A stretch of 64,000 bases of DNA from Huaxiibacter chinensis (GCF_022171985.1 NZ_JAJVHF010000012.1:1-64000), one strand, 5' to 3'; counted from the stretch's first letter, positions 16,439 to 27,006 are shown. Notes: generated by a model from the letters alone, not told the origin. Made by a program: numbers and translations.

Positions 16439-17902
16439 TTACACCGTAGGGCTGCTTTGCGAAGATTGCCTCACGCTCTCTTCGTTCGTCTCGGGCGCAC
16501 TGATGCGATTTCGCCCTGCTTTTTTCGAACGATATAAATAGTCATCCGCTTCGGCCATCAGCTTATTGAACACCTCGGTTAAATGACTGAACTCTGATCG
16601 GGTGTGACTTATACCAATACTGACCGTCAAAAACAGCGTCTGCTGCCGCCAGGTAAAGGGATATAACTCTATCGCGCGACGAAGGCGATCAGCCAGTTCC
16701 CGGGCTTGACGGGCGTTCAGCGTGGGGGTCACCACGGCAAACTCCTCCCCGCCCATGCGGGCCACCAGCCCTGCGTTTCCAACCTCCGCCTGGATCTTGC
16801 CCGCAAAAGCCGCCAGCATCCGATCCCCACATTCATGCCCATAGCTGTCGTTGATACTTTTGAAATAATCAATATCCAGCAGCATGACCGTCAACGTGCG
16901 GGCCTGACGCAGCGAATCCTCATGTCTGAGCGCCTCATAAAGACCGGAGCGAGAATAGACGCGCGTGAGGAAATCATAATCCGCCCGCAGTGACACCTGG
17001 CGGATCAGGGAGTTAATCGCCGCCACGCTTACCGAGACCATTACCGGACAAATGGCCATGGTGGCAATACCCAGACGGGCAGAGAACATCATCGGGGTGG
17101 AGAGCGGCGCTTCTACGGCAATGTTAATAATCGAATTCGCCACCAGGATGATCTCCACCCCACCGGTGATAAACGTCAGCAGACAGGTCGCAGGAAGCGA
17201 ATAACGCACCGCACACCAGATCAAGGCCGGAAGCGGGAACGCGAGGCTTCCCGCGCCGCCAATCACGACGGAAGCCATAACGGAGACAACCAACGCCACG
17301 ACGGGAAGAAAATGATCCCCTCGTACGGCCTGATCCATGCGCGGCAACGTTGCCGTCAACATGCAGGGCACAATCAGTACGCCCGTTGAGAACTGTTCGC
17401 TAAACCAGTCTGCATAGAGCGGCCAGAAGGTGTGACTATCAATTCCCACTGAACCGAGCGCCCCCACCAGTGCGCAAAGCAGAGCGGCAATCAGACAGTA
17501 ATTGAATATCCTCAGCGCGTTAATGGGATGCGGCGTCTTGCGTTTAAGCCGTTTATCACGCGTAACCAGCAAGGCTACGGTGACGATAAAGACCATATTG
17601 GAAAGATTGATCACCACCGATGCAAAACCCCAGGTGGTGGTCATCGCGTCATATAACAGCATCGCCACATACGAGACCGCATAGTAACGCAGACGATTCA
17701 GAAATGCGTAACGGGCAAAAACGCCCGCCATGACCCCGTTTAGCGGCCAGAAAAGTGATAGCGATTCCACCAGACGAAGCTCTGCCCCCACGAAATAAAA
17801 CAGCGTGGTGAGCAGAAATATCCCTGCGGCATTACGCAGCGGATAGTCAGGCAAAAAAGGTTTAAATGAGGAAAACGAAGATCGCATTAAATATCTGTCC
17901 AT
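16439..17902 (-). CDS. dgcF: Membrane diguanylate cyclase (MASE1-like-GGDEF), yneF position
   Basis: 487 residues. The first 300 are an eight-to-ten-helix membrane sensor of MASE1 type (FWPLNGVMAGVFARY motif). The GGDEF domain at 310-475 has GGEEF (384-388). The I-site position reads GNAG (375-378) in place of RxxD, so feedback inhibition is probably absent. It lies next to yneG-glsB exactly where E. coli has yneF/dgcF, and is the likely ortholog; E. coli DgcF is shorter as I remember it. The start has almost no Shine-Dalgarno and sits against an 8-bp hairpin at 17903-17923. Confidence 0.75.
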   Translation of the reverse strand: MDRYLMRSSFSSFKPFLPDYPLRNAAGIFLLTTLFYFVGAELRLVESLSLFWPLNGVMAGVFARYAFLNRLRYYAVSYVAMLLYDAMTTTWGFASVVINLSNMVFIVTVALLVTRDKRLKRKTPHPINALRIFNYCLIAALLCALVGALGSVGIDSHTFWPLYADWFSEQFSTGVLIVPCMLTATLPRMDQAVRGDHFLPVVALVVSVMASVVIGGAGSLAFPLPALIWCAVRYSLPATCLLTFITGGVEIILVANSIINIAVEAPLSTPMMFSARLGIATMAICPVMVSVSVAAINSLIRQVSLRADYDFLTRVYSRSGLYEALRHEDSLRQARTLTVMLLDIDYFKSINDSYGHECGDRMLAAFAGKIQAEVGNAGLVARMGGEEFAVVTPTLNARQARELADRLRRAIELYPFTWRQQTLFLTVSIGISHTRSEFSHLTEVFNKLMAEADDYLYRSKKAGRNRISAPETNEESVRQSSQSSPTV

Positions 17903-17923
17903 ATAATCACTTAGGGTGATTAT
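17903..17923. repeat. 8-bp inverted repeat abutting the cyclase start
   Basis: ATAATCAC (17903-17910) and GTGATTAT (17916-17923) around a 5-nt loop, directly before the start codon of the cyclase at 16439-17902. It could be an operator or a translation-limiting hairpin. Confidence 0.45.
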
Positions 17924-17995
17924 TTGCGGTCATCAACAGGAATTGTTAAAGCTTAGCACGGATCTTTCAGCCATATCACGCGGGCGTAAGGCCTC

Positions 17996-18358
17996 TTAAC
18001 CCGGCGTGTTCATCTGTAAGACCAGCCAGTGATGAATGACGGTAACGACATAACGCTGCTGCGCGGTGCTCAGTGGCTGCCCGTGAGGGATCTGATGCCA
18101 TTTTTCCAGACATCCTCGACAACAGGTCGCCGTGGCATGCTGCGCGATGAAGACCGGATGACCGCGCATGGGCGTTTGCTTACCGTCGTTACGCGGATGT
18201 GCAGGCGCCAGGCGCGTTGCAATAAAATCTGCCGCATGCTGATCGATAACTTCCGCCCCTTTGTCCCAGCAGTACTGACGTTCTTTCACGCCCAGACGAA
18301 AGCGGGAACGAAACGCCGAACGGGCCAGGCGCGCAAACAGCGGGTCAAACGTAGTCAT
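17996..18358 (-). CDS. yneG: DUF4186 protein YneG
   Basis: 120 residues, highly similar to E. coli YneG (DUF4186). The middle segment GKQTPMRGHPVFIAQHATATCCRGCLEKWH is the family core; its C-C-x-x-C pattern with nearby histidines suggests a metal site. The function is unknown. Its ATG overlaps the glsB stop by one base, so it is translationally coupled to the glutaminase, as in the E. coli order. Confidence 0.9.
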   Translation of the reverse strand: MTTFDPLFARLARSAFRSRFRLGVKERQYCWDKGAEVIDQHAADFIATRLAPAHPRNDGKQTPMRGHPVFIAQHATATCCRGCLEKWHQIPHGQPLSTAQQRYVVTVIHHWLVLQMNTPG

Positions 18359-19284
18359 CAGTAAACAGAGCGCCCCAGACGCTGGGTTAATTTTTCAAGC
18401 ACGGCGACGCCTGCCAGAGAGTTGCCGGTCTCATCCAGTTCCGGACTCCATACGGCGATGGCCATTTCATGCGGCACAATCGCCACCACGCCCCCGCCGA
18501 CGCCGGATTTTGCCGGCAGCCCCACGCGCCAGGCAAATTCACCCGCGTTCTGATACATACCACTGGTCGCCATAAGCGCGTTGATCTGCCGCGCCTGCAG
18601 GGGGCTCACCACGTCTTCTGCCAGATGGGGCGCATGGCCCTGGTTCGCAAGAAACAGAAAGGTACGCGCCAGTTCAACGCAGCTCATCTTCAGCGCACAG
18701 TAATGGAAGTAGTTTTGCAGGACAGTGGCGACGTCATTATGGAAATTACCAAACGATTTCATCAGCCAGGCAATGGCGGCATTACGCGCCGAGTGATCGA
18801 ATTCAGAGCGCGCCACCGTCGAATCGTAGGCAATATCAGACTCTTCGCACAGCTTACGCACAATCTCCAGCATTCGTTGACGGGGTGCGCTAAGCCGACT
18901 TTGCAGCATGTCACACACCACCAGCGCGCCTGCGTTAATGAATGGGTTTCGCGGTTTGCCCTGTTCGATTTCAAGCTGCAGCAGAGAGTTAAAGGGCTGA
19001 CCGGAGGGATCTTTGCCCACCCGCTGCCAGATCTCATCCTCTTCATATTGACGCATGGCCGCGACGAGGCTCAGTACTTTAGAGATCGACTGAATCGAGA
19101 AGCGCTCGCTGGCATCGCCTGCCTGAAAATGCTGACCGTCTACGGTAGAAATGGCGATGCCCAGCTTGTTCCCCTCAACCGAGGCCAGCGCCGGAATATA
19201 ATCGGCAACCTTTCCTTTGCCCAGTAACGGGCGTACCTGTGCCAGAATCTCTTCCAGCATCTCATTTTGGATGACCGCAGCCAC
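18358..19284 (-). CDS. glsB: Glutaminase 2
   Basis: 308 residues from the GTG at 19284 (AAGGAG six bases before), equal to E. coli GlsB (YneH). The serine-dependent beta-lactamase-like fold shows the catalytic pair S66 and K69 in [10 protein letters not shown], the NPFINAGAL motif, and [14 protein letters not shown] near the C-terminus. It hydrolyses glutamine to glutamate and ammonia in the cytoplasm. Gene order with yneG and, beyond an inserted chemoreceptor, sad is conserved. The longer frame adds six non-homologous residues. Confidence 0.95.
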   Translation of the reverse strand: MAAVIQNEMLEEILAQVRPLLGKGKVADYIPALASVEGNKLGIAISTVDGQHFQAGDASERFSIQSISKVLSLVAAMRQYEEDEIWQRVGKDPSGQPFNSLLQLEIEQGKPRNPFINAGALVVCDMLQSRLSAPRQRMLEIVRKLCEESDIAYDSTVARSEFDHSARNAAIAWLMKSFGNFHNDVATVLQNYFHYCALKMSCVELARTFLFLANQGHAPHLAEDVVSPLQARQINALMATSGMYQNAGEFAWRVGLPAKSGVGGGVVAIVPHEMAIAVWSPELDETGNSLAGVAVLEKLTQRLGRSVY

Positions 19285-19347
19285 ACGTTGCTCCTTGCCC
19301 ACAGGCCAAAAACGGGCTGCGAGTATATCAGAGCCTGGCAGGCCGCG

Positions 19348-20937
19348 TCAGGCCGGAAGACGAAAACGCGAGACGGCTTTCATCAGTAGCCAGGATTCAT
19401 CATGCAGGCGCGCCGACGCTTCTGAAGCGGTCGTTACCAGTTGATCCGTTTGTTGTGAGACCTGATTGAGGGCCTGCAGCTGACGGGTCATCTGATGGAT
19501 ACTCTCCCCCTGACTCAGGGTGGCGGCAGAGATGTCACTGAGCAAACTGCTCAGGTTGGCGACCAGACGGGTCACCTCTTGCAGATTGTCTTCCAGGCGC
19601 ACCACTGCTTTAGACCCGTCCTCAATGCCCTGCAGTGAATGATTAATCAGCGCCTGGATAGTTTGCGTGGAATGGCTGCTTTTCCGCGCCAGAAGCCCCA
19701 CCTCTTTTGCCACAACCGCGAATCCGCGCCCCTGATTACCCGCATGGGCCGCTTCGATAGCGGCGTTCAGCGCCAGAATATTGGTCTGGAACGCCACGCC
19801 GTCAATCATCGCCACAATGCCGCGCATTTCGGCAGATCGCGCCACAATCGCTTCCATGGAGGCATTCACCGTCGACATCATGGCGTCCCCGCCTGCCGCC
19901 GCATGCCGGGCTTCATCCGCGCGTGAGCTGGCCAGTCTGGCATATCCCGTATTGCCCTCAACGTGGGATTCAAGCGTGGCAATATGCGCGGTAACATCAT
20001 TCAGCTCCTGGGTCTGACGAACGGACTGCTGATAGAGCTTTTGATTTCCTTCCGCCAGGGCACCAATATTCTCCACCATTGAGGTGGTCGCCTGGCTGAC
20101 CTGCGTCACCAGTTGCTGTAACCCCTGCTGCATTGTGGCAATACTGACGTTCAGTTGCCTGATTTCACGATTAAATCCCGACACTGCGGGCGGCGTACCC
20201 GAAAGATCCCCAGCGGCCAGCTGGTTAATATGGGCAATCACCCCGCGTAGCGGCGTAATCACCCACCGGGACATGCCAAACCAGACCGCCACGGCAATCA
20301 TTAACAGCACAACCGGCGCCAGCATGAACAGCGACTGTAGCCCGGACAGGCTCTGCATCAGGGACTCTCGTCCCGCATTGGCCTGGTGTTCACGTAGCTG
20401 TTGGTAACGGGCAAAGTTATCGTTGAAATCAGTCTGAAACGCCTGGGCGGGGACAGCAAAGAAAGCGTCAATCGAGTGATTCTTTACCAGCGCCTGCGCC
20501 TGTTCATTAATGGCGCCAAAGAAAAGCTGATAACTGCTGACCAGCGCCTCATCTTTGGGGGGATTCAGGGTCTGCCAGAGGTTCCACGCCTGCTGCGAGG
20601 CGTTCAGCGCCTTTTGCGCCTCGTCCATTAAACTGTTCCAGCTCCCCTCCGAACCCGTCTCTCTGTCCTGCATGAAATAGACCCCGGAGCGGTTTAGCAG
20701 ATCGCTCGCGGCCAGTAAGGAAACGCGGGCAGCATCCAGCGTATTCTGCTGCTGTTGGGCCAGCTGGTTACGTTGTTCATTTTGCTGTGCGTCGCGCAGG
20801 GAGGCGGTCAACAGAACCGTGGAAGAAAGCTGTAGCGCGGAGAAAAGACCGATAATACAAAAGATGCCTGCCAGTAGCCCGAACTGACGGGGAATAAAGC
20901 GCAGCGCAATACGGCGAAAAATTTGCGTTAGGTTCAT
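19348..20937 (-). CDS. Methyl-accepting chemotaxis protein
   Basis: 529 residues from the ATG at 20937. A membrane helix near residues 20-42, a four-helix-bundle periplasmic sensor, a second helix ([14 protein letters not shown]), a HAMP domain ([19 protein letters not shown]) and a long signalling coiled coil with the hairpin tip [21 protein letters not shown]. The tip is close to the canonical CheA/CheW contact but has VGLLARKS where most enterobacterial receptors have VRNLAQRS. There is no C-terminal NWETF tether, so it is a low-abundance-type receptor. The ligand is unknown. It sits between glsB and sad, adjacent genes in E. coli. Confidence 0.9.
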   Translation of the reverse strand: MNLTQIFRRIALRFIPRQFGLLAGIFCIIGLFSALQLSSTVLLTASLRDAQQNEQRNQLAQQQQNTLDAARVSLLAASDLLNRSGVYFMQDRETGSEGSWNSLMDEAQKALNASQQAWNLWQTLNPPKDEALVSSYQLFFGAINEQAQALVKNHSIDAFFAVPAQAFQTDFNDNFARYQQLREHQANAGRESLMQSLSGLQSLFMLAPVVLLMIAVAVWFGMSRWVITPLRGVIAHINQLAAGDLSGTPPAVSGFNREIRQLNVSIATMQQGLQQLVTQVSQATTSMVENIGALAEGNQKLYQQSVRQTQELNDVTAHIATLESHVEGNTGYARLASSRADEARHAAAGGDAMMSTVNASMEAIVARSAEMRGIVAMIDGVAFQTNILALNAAIEAAHAGNQGRGFAVVAKEVGLLARKSSHSTQTIQALINHSLQGIEDGSKAVVRLEDNLQEVTRLVANLSSLLSDISAATLSQGESIHQMTRQLQALNQVSQQTDQLVTTASEASARLHDESWLLMKAVSRFRLPA

Positions 20938-21059
20938 AATTTTCTTCTGTAACAGTACGTTATACGCGTGCGAGTCTACGAAACGCGCATGACAGAACCA
21001 TGACAGAAAAATGACACAGGCCTTCATTGCGAAGGCCCGTTTTTAGCGTTAGATGTGCG

Positions 21060-22448
21060 CTATACCCGGTCTTTCCACACCGTCTGCACGTTACAGAACT
21101 CGTGCAGGCCGAAATGAGAAAGCTCACGACCAAATCCGCTCTTCTTGACGCCGCCGAACGCGACGCGGGCATCGCTGGCGCTGTAGCCGTTGATGAATAC
21201 GCCGCCGCACTCCAGCTGGCGTGAGAATCTCTCCGCCTGGCGTGCATCCCCGGTAAAGATCGTGGCGGATAGCCCAAAGTCGCTGTCGTTAGCAAGCGCC
21301 AGGGCATGGTCAGCATCTTTCGCGACCGTAATGGCCGCCACTGGCCCAAATAGCTCCTGACGAAACGCCGTCATCTCTGATGTGACGTTACCCAGCACGG
21401 TTGGGGCATAGTAATTACCGGCACCGGCGATTTTCTCTCCGCCCAACAGCAGCGTTGCCCCTTCTGCCAGGGTCGCCTGAACCTGCTGGTGGAGCTCATC
21501 ACGCAGATCGTAACGCGCCATCGGGCCGAGATAATTTTCTTCCCGATCCGGTGCGCCCATTTTCAGGGCGGCGGTCGCCTCTACAAAGCGTTGGGTGAAA
21601 CGATCGGCAATGCCCTCTTCCACAATGAAACGCTTCGCGGCTGCACATACCTGTCCGGTATTCTGGTAACGCCCCGCAACGGCGGCTTTGACGGCCAGAT
21701 CCAGATCCGCATCGTTTAGCACGATAAAAGGATCGGAACCCCCCAGCTCCAGTACGCATTTTTTCAGTGCGGCCCCGGCCTGCGCACCGATCGCCGCGCC
21801 GGCGCGAACGCTGCCGGTGACGGTCACCGCCGCAATGCGACGATCGTTAATAGCCTGACTCACGCCGTCGTTCGTGGCATTGACCCAGCCAAATACCCCG
21901 GCCGGGAAACCCGCCTCGGCAAACGTGCGGGCGATGAGCTCCGCTGAACCGAGGACGTTCGGGGCATGTTTCAGGAGATAGCTGTTACCGGCTAACAGAA
22001 TGGGCACCGCACCACGCAGCACCTGCCACAGCGGAAAGTTCCACGGCATAACCGCCAGAATCGGCCCCAGAGGGCGATACTCGATGACCGCGTTGTTCTG
22101 TTCAACCTGAGTCGCCTCGGCCGTGAGCATTGCCGGGCCATGTTCGGCATACCAGTCACATAAGCTCGCTGATTTCGTCACCTCGGCACGCGCCTGCAAA
22201 ATGGGTTTGCCCATTTCGCGGGACATCATTTGCGCCATCTCTTCCGCACGCTCGCGCAGTGCCGCGCCCAGGTCGCGCAGTTTCTGAGCGCGATGGGCAA
22301 CGCTTTCGCTTCGCCACTGACGGAACCCCGTGTCGGCCAGGGCAATCGCCTGTTCAACCGCTTCTGCGGTGGCCCAGGGACAGGCCGCCAGCGTTTCGCC
22401 GGTAGCCGGGTTAACAGAGAGTGCATGTTTAGCCGGTGAATAAGTCAT
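21060..22448 (-). CDS. sad: NAD+-dependent succinate semialdehyde dehydrogenase
   Basis: 462 residues from the ATG at 22448 (GGAGA site), identical in length to E. coli Sad (YneI). Aldehyde dehydrogenase signatures are present: [10 protein letters not shown], the general-base glutamate in LELGGSDPF, and the nucleophile cysteine in [12 protein letters not shown]. It oxidises succinate semialdehyde to succinate in putrescine/GABA breakdown. It is divergent from the LysR gene yneJ across 99 bp containing a LysR-type dyad (22508-22532). Confidence 0.95.
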   Translation of the reverse strand: MTYSPAKHALSVNPATGETLAACPWATAEAVEQAIALADTGFRQWRSESVAHRAQKLRDLGAALRERAEEMAQMMSREMGKPILQARAEVTKSASLCDWYAEHGPAMLTAEATQVEQNNAVIEYRPLGPILAVMPWNFPLWQVLRGAVPILLAGNSYLLKHAPNVLGSAELIARTFAEAGFPAGVFGWVNATNDGVSQAINDRRIAAVTVTGSVRAGAAIGAQAGAALKKCVLELGGSDPFIVLNDADLDLAVKAAVAGRYQNTGQVCAAAKRFIVEEGIADRFTQRFVEATAALKMGAPDREENYLGPMARYDLRDELHQQVQATLAEGATLLLGGEKIAGAGNYYAPTVLGNVTSEMTAFRQELFGPVAAITVAKDADHALALANDSDFGLSATIFTGDARQAERFSRQLECGGVFINGYSASDARVAFGGVKKSGFGRELSHFGLHEFCNVQTVWKDRV

Positions 22449-22507
22449 GATGTTCTCCACGCATTAAGAGTTGATTCAGTGTGGTCCACTCTGCTATTTA
22501 TGAAAAA

Positions 22508-22532
22508 TGAATAATACTAACCACCTTATTCA
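22508..22532. promoter_or_regulatory. Candidate LysR (YneJ/PtrR) binding site
   Basis: TGAATAA (22508-22514) and TTATTCA (22526-22532) are perfect 7-bp arms separated by 11 bp, the geometry of LysR-family sites, in the sad-yneJ divergent spacer. Confidence 0.55.
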
Positions 22533-22547
22533 CAAAACGAGAATGGT

Positions 22548-23426
22548 ATGGACTTAACCCAGCTTGAAATGTTTAACGCCGTCGCCCAGACCGGCAGCAT
22601 CACCCAGGCGGCGCAAAAAGTGCATCGTGTTCCGTCAAACCTGACCACGCGTATCCGACAGCTGGAAGCCGATCTTGGCGTGGAGTTGTTCATTCGTGAA
22701 AACCAGCGGTTACGTTTATCCCCCGCAGGTCACAATTTCCTGCGCTACAGCAGGCAGATCCTGGCGCTGGTGGATGAGGCGCGGATGGTTGTCGCCGGAG
22801 ATGAGCCGCAGGGGCTGTTTGCCCTTGGCGCGCTGGAAAGCACGGCGGCCGTGCGCATTCCCGAAAGCCTTGCGGCGTTTAATCAGCGTTATCCGCGCAT
22901 CCAGTTTGCCCTCTCTACCGGCCCGTCAGGCACGATGATTGATGGCGTCCTTGAGGGCACATTAAGCGCGGCGTTTGTCGATGGGCCTTTATCGCACCCG
23001 GAACTGGAAGGGATGCCGGTCTATCGGGAAGAGATGATGCTGGTGGCCCCAGCGGGGCACGATGCCGTTTCACGCGCCACTCAGGTCAGCGGCAGCGATG
23101 TGTATGCCTTTCGCGCCAACTGTTCCTATCGCCGACATCTGGAAAGCTGGTTCCATGCGGATAGCGTCACGCCCGGGCGCATTCATGAAATGGAGTCCTA
23201 TCACGGGATGCTCGCCTGCGTGATTGCCGGGGCAGGCATTGCCCTGATGCCCCGTTCAATGCTGGAAAGTATGCCAGGGCATCATCAGGTGGCGGCCTGG
23301 CCGCTGGCGGAAAACTGGCGCTGGCTTACCACCTGGCTGGTGTGGCGGCGCGGAGCGATGACCCGCCAGCTCGAAGCCTTTATAGCACTGCTAAACGAAC
23401 GTCAGCCACCAGCGCCTTCTCCATAA
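22548..23426 (+). CDS. yneJ: LysR-family regulator YneJ (PtrR)
   Basis: 292 residues with the N-terminal LysR winged helix ([35 protein letters not shown] is the helix-turn-helix, residues about 6-40) and the effector domain ([29 protein letters not shown]). It matches E. coli YneJ, reported as PtrR, which controls the neighbouring sad gene and putrescine use. It is divergent from sad, the classical LysR arrangement. Its last 47 bases overlap the end of a convergent GNAT gene. Confidence 0.92.
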   Translation: MDLTQLEMFNAVAQTGSITQAAQKVHRVPSNLTTRIRQLEADLGVELFIRENQRLRLSPAGHNFLRYSRQILALVDEARMVVAGDEPQGLFALGALESTAAVRIPESLAAFNQRYPRIQFALSTGPSGTMIDGVLEGTLSAAFVDGPLSHPELEGMPVYREEMMLVAPAGHDAVSRATQVSGSDVYAFRANCSYRRHLESWFHADSVTPGRIHEMESYHGMLACVIAGAGIALMPRSMLESMPGHHQVAAWPLAENWRWLTTWLVWRRGAMTRQLEAFIALLNERQPPAPSP

Positions 23427-23862
23427 ACAGGCTTAGCGGATCGTCATGATAAGGCGCAAAAGCCTGACGGGTATGATAGCCACAGCGTTCATATAAACTC
23501 ACTGCCGCATGCTGCTTAATACCGGTTTCCAGTCGCAGCGTGTGGCAGTGACGGCTTAGCGCCTCATCTTCGAGCGCGGCCAGCAATTTCTCTCCCAGAC
23601 GCTGACCACGATGGCGGGGATCGATAAAAACCCGCTTCATTTCGCCGGTTCCGTCGCCGTTCAGGACAATCGCCCCGCAGCCCACCGCGTTAAGCTGATT
23701 GTCGCGAATGACCATCATCAGTAATGCGCTGTCCGGCAACTGAGAAAGATCCAGCAGATGGTTACTTTCGGCGGGATAAAGGGCGGTTTGATAGTCATCC
23801 AGCGCAGCAACCGGCGCCAGAATATCCGGGTGTGAGGCAGATTCAGAGGTAATGGAATACAT
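23380..23862 (-). CDS. GNAT-family N-acetyltransferase
   Basis: 160 residues, started at the ATG with AAGGAG upstream. Motifs: [22 protein letters not shown] (acetyl-CoA loop HRGQRLG) and [15 protein letters not shown], typical of small stand-alone GNATs. Substrate unknown. The 47-bp convergent overlap with yneJ is long for two independent genes and could make them mutually interfering when transcribed together. Confidence 0.8.
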   Translation of the reverse strand: MYSITSESASHPDILAPVAALDDYQTALYPAESNHLLDLSQLPDSALLMMVIRDNQLNAVGCGAIVLNGDGTGEMKRVFIDPRHRGQRLGEKLLAALEDEALSRHCHTLRLETGIKQHAAVSLYERCGYHTRQAFAPYHDDPLSLFMEKALVADVRLAVL

Positions 23863-23942
23863 GGCAGGCTCCTTGTGATGTTTCTTATCAACATAGCGGG
23901 CCTGCCTGGCAAGCGTTCATACGATTAACTTATTTCTCCACG

Positions 23943-24737
23943 CTAAAGACGCAGAAAAATTTTTCCTTTCAGATACAGAGTCGCCTGGCCGCCAATCAGC
24001 ACGCGATCGCCCTGCAATGCGCAGCGTAGATCACCGCCTCTGGCAGAAATCTGGCGCGCCAGCAGCGTCGTCTTACCCAGCCTGTCGCTCCAGTAAGGAA
24101 TTAACATGCTATGGGTCGAACCGGTCACCGGATCTTCAGGCACCGATTCCCCCGGGCAGAAGAAACGACTGACAAAATCATAGCGATCCCCGGGGGCCGT
24201 GACGCACACCATTTTATCCAGCGGCAGCATCGCGGCGATATCCGGCGTGAGATCGGCCACCTGCTGCTCCGTCTCCAGCACCACCATATAGTCGCGTCCG
24301 GCGCGGACCTCTTTTGCGCCGTCAATGCCCAGCGCGCTGAAGAGTAAGGCTGGTGGGTTCGCGACCTCCTCGCTCGACCAGGCCGGAAAGTTGAGCGTCA
24401 GCCAGTCGCCGCTGCGTTTTACGGTCAGTTCCCCAACGAAACGGGTAGAGAAAACAATGTCTGTCTGCGGATAATCAAGATATTCAAAAATGACGTGCGC
24501 CGCCGCCAGCGTCGCGTGACCGCAGAGGTTGATTTCATACTGCGTGGTGAACCAGCGCAAATCAAAACCCGTATCGGTTCGCACCAGAAAAGCTGTCTCC
24601 GACTGATTATGCTGCTTAGCCATATTCAGTAACACTTCATCGGGGAGCCACTCCTGCAACGGACACACCGCAGCGGTATTCCCGCCAAATGCCTTATCGC
24701 TGAAGGCATCAACCAGATAAAAATCAATTTCCTGCAT
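23943..24737 (-). CDS. PhzF-family isomerase/epimerase-like protein
   Basis: 264 residues with the PhzF signatures: N-terminal VDAFSDKAFGGNTAAVCPL, the glutamate of NQSETAFL that serves as acid/base in PhzF, CGHATLAAAHV, and late EDPVTGSTHSML. PhzF-like proteins in enterobacteria (such as YddE) have no settled substrate, and no phenazine genes are nearby, so the function is open. The ribosome site is weak. It is divergent from sotB. Confidence 0.88.
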   Translation of the reverse strand: MQEIDFYLVDAFSDKAFGGNTAAVCPLQEWLPDEVLLNMAKQHNQSETAFLVRTDTGFDLRWFTTQYEINLCGHATLAAAHVIFEYLDYPQTDIVFSTRFVGELTVKRSGDWLTLNFPAWSSEEVANPPALLFSALGIDGAKEVRAGRDYMVVLETEQQVADLTPDIAAMLPLDKMVCVTAPGDRYDFVSRFFCPGESVPEDPVTGSTHSMLIPYWSDRLGKTTLLARQISARGGDLRCALQGDRVLIGGQATLYLKGKIFLRL

Positions 24738-24912
24738 GGATATATCGCCTGTTTTTACTGTCTCGTTCCTTATACTCAGCGAAAACGAAGCTCGCCGCTA
24801 CCGTTGGTCGGTGCAAATAATTGAGATCTCCATCACATAATGGTTGAGTTTTCGCCGTTTAACGCTTTAAGATCCTCTCTTCATCTTCTCCCGACGAACC
24901 CTTGATATCCCT

Positions 24913-26109
24913 ATGACAACGAACACAGTTTCCCGCAAGGTCGCGTGGCTACGCGTGGTCACACTGGCAATTGCCGCCTTTATATTCAATACCACGGAGT
25001 TTGTTCCCGTGGGCCTGCTGTCTGACATCGCGCAGAGTTTCCAGATGGAGACGGCAGAGGTGGGCATTATGCTGACCATCTATGCCTGGGTAGTGGCGCT
25101 CATGTCGCTCCCCTTTATGCTGCTGACAAGCCAGATGGAGCGACGCAAGCTGCTCATTGGTCTGTTCGTGTTATTTATTGCCAGCCATGTGCTGTCGTTT
25201 CTGGCGTGGAATTTCACCGTCCTGGTGATTAGCCGCACCGGTATCGCGTTTGCACATGCCATCTTCTGGTCGATTACCGCGTCGCTTGCCATTCGCCTTG
25301 CCCCGGCAGGCAAACGGGCGCAGGCGCTGAGCCTGATCGCGACCGGTACGGCGCTGGCGATGGTGCTGGGTTTGCCAATCGGCCGCATCGTGGGGCAATA
25401 CTTTGGCTGGCGAACCACCTTTTTCGCTATCGGGATGGGGGCGCTGGTTACGCTTATCTGCCTGATCAAACTCCTGCCTGCACTGCCCAGTGAACACTCC
25501 GGCTCGCTGAAAAGCCTGCCGCTGCTGATGCGTCGCCCTGCACTGATGAGCATTTATCTTCTCACGGTGATTGTGGTCACGGCCCACTATACGGCCTACA
25601 GCTACATCGAACCTTTTGTGCAGGTCGTCGCGGGCTTTAGCGGTAATTTCGCCACCATCCTGCTGTTGATTCTGGGTGGCGCGGGCATTATTGGCAGTAT
25701 TTTGTTTGGCAAGCTCGGCAACCAGCATGCCTCGCTGCTGGTGAGTAGCGCAATCGGCTTACTGCTGGCGTGTCTGCTGCTGCTGATGCCTGCCGCGGGC
25801 AGCGAGACTCATCTGGCTATTCTGAGTATTTTCTGGGGAGTGGCGATCATGATTATCGGTCTGGGGATGCAGGTGAAAGTGCTGGCCCTGGCCCCCGATG
25901 CCACCGACGTGGCGATGTCGCTGTTCTCGGGTATTTTCAATCTGGGCATTGGCGCAGGCGCACTGCTGGGAAATCAAATAAGCCTTAACGTCTCGATGTC
26001 GGCCATTGGATATCTCGGCGCGATCCCGGCACTCATAGCGCTGGTCTGGTCGGTATTAATTTTCCGCAAATGGCCCGTGGCAATGGAAGAGCAGGCCCAT
26101 CACGGATAA
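24913..26109 (+). CDS. sotB: Sugar efflux transporter SotB (YdeA)
   Basis: 398 residues, major facilitator of the DHA1 family with 12 predicted helices. The N-terminus [16 protein letters not shown], the [12 protein letters not shown] motif and [14 protein letters not shown] match E. coli SotB closely. It exports arabinose and lactose/IPTG-like sugars by proton antiport. The ribosome site is weak, but the start agrees with E. coli. It lies next to marC, convergent, with a REP-like hairpin between. Confidence 0.95.
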   Translation: MTTNTVSRKVAWLRVVTLAIAAFIFNTTEFVPVGLLSDIAQSFQMETAEVGIMLTIYAWVVALMSLPFMLLTSQMERRKLLIGLFVLFIASHVLSFLAWNFTVLVISRTGIAFAHAIFWSITASLAIRLAPAGKRAQALSLIATGTALAMVLGLPIGRIVGQYFGWRTTFFAIGMGALVTLICLIKLLPALPSEHSGSLKSLPLLMRRPALMSIYLLTVIVVTAHYTAYSYIEPFVQVVAGFSGNFATILLLILGGAGIIGSILFGKLGNQHASLLVSSAIGLLLACLLLLMPAAGSETHLAILSIFWGVAIMIIGLGMQVKVLALAPDATDVAMSLFSGIFNLGIGAGALLGNQISLNVSMSAIGYLGAIPALIALVWSVLIFRKWPVAMEEQAHHG

Positions 26110-26118
26110 AAGGTTAAC

Positions 26119-26141
26119 CCGGGTGGCGCCCTGCCGCCCGG
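26119..26141. repeat. REP-like hairpin
   Basis: CCGGGTGGC (26119-26127) and GCCGCCCGG (26133-26141) pair with one mismatch (wobble in RNA) around 5 nt, between the convergent sotB and marC genes. Composition and location match enterobacterial REP sequences; only one unit is seen. Confidence 0.55.
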
Positions 26142-26148
26142 CATCGAT

Positions 26149-26814
26149 TCAGTGGTAGGTTTTAATAATCTCCAGTACGCCGTTAATGATAAACTGCACG
26201 CCCATGCAAACCAGCAGGAAGCCCATCAGTCGTGAGATGGCTTCTATCCCACCCTTGCCTACCCACCGCATGATCGCCCCAGAGCTGCGCAAAGAAGCCC
26301 AGACAATCAGTCCGACGAGCGCGAAGATTAGCGGCGGTGCCAGGGTGATAACCCAGTCAGGGAACGTGCCGCCATCGCGCACCGTTGAGGCCGAACTGAT
26401 AATCATGGCGATGGTTCCCGGCCCCGCCGTACTCGGCATGGCTAACGGCACAAAGGCGATATTGGCGGTCGGTTCATCCTCCATCTCTTCCGACTTACTT
26501 CTGGCTTCGGGAGAGTCATGCGCTTTTTGCACCGGGAAGAGCATCCGGAATCCAATAAAAGCAACGATCAGTCCACCGGCGATACGCAGGCCCGGGATCG
26601 AGATCCCGAAGGTGTTCATCACCAGCTGTCCGGCGTAATACGCCACCATCATGATGGCAAACACATAGACCGCGGCCATCCTCGACTGATGGTTGCGCTC
26701 AGCGCTGTTCATATTCCCCGCCAGCCCTAAAAACAGGGCAACGGTGGTAAGCGGGTTGGCTAATGGCAGTAATACCACCAGACCAAGCCCAATGGCCTTA
26801 AAGAGATCCAACAT
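26149..26814 (-). CDS. marC: MarC-family inner-membrane protein
   Basis: 221 residues, six hydrophobic helices, matching E. coli MarC (UPF0056). It starts [24 protein letters not shown]. MarC was once tied to antibiotic resistance through its neighbourhood, but the E. coli protein is not regulated with marRAB and its role is unknown. It is divergent from marRAB across the mar operator, the conserved arrangement. Good GAGG site. Confidence 0.95.
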   Translation of the reverse strand: MLDLFKAIGLGLVVLLPLANPLTTVALFLGLAGNMNSAERNHQSRMAAVYVFAIMMVAYYAGQLVMNTFGISIPGLRIAGGLIVAFIGFRMLFPVQKAHDSPEARSKSEEMEDEPTANIAFVPLAMPSTAGPGTIAMIISSASTVRDGGTFPDWVITLAPPLIFALVGLIVWASLRSSGAIMRWVGKGGIEAISRLMGFLLVCMGVQFIINGVLEIIKTYH

Positions 26815-26971
26815 AGCGCCTCGTATCCTTATCCATAATCAACGTCCCAAGTATACGGTGAAATCATGCGGGTGAGCCATCTGTACCCTGTAAGTTAAAT
26901 TTTCTGTTCACGGCCGATAACCCAGGGTTATGTACATGATTTGAAAGCCCCCAAAAAAAGTTCATGAAACG

Positions 26972-26991
26972 TTTTAGCAATTCGTGGCATC
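26972..26991. promoter_or_regulatory. marbox (MarA/SoxS/Rob site)
   Basis: The 20-bp element TTTTAGCAATTCGTGGCATC matches the E. coli mar marbox at most positions (GCA near the left, GTGGCATC at the right), just upstream of the -35 of marR. Confidence 0.88.
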
Positions 26992-27006
26992 CGTCGATCC
27001 ATTCAG

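Noticed and set aside
25171..25728. Long antisense frames within sotB (185 and 157 codons)
   Set aside because: They are shadows of a GC-rich membrane-protein gene; the composition (many R, H, Q) is that of reversed coding DNA, and sotB is clearly real.
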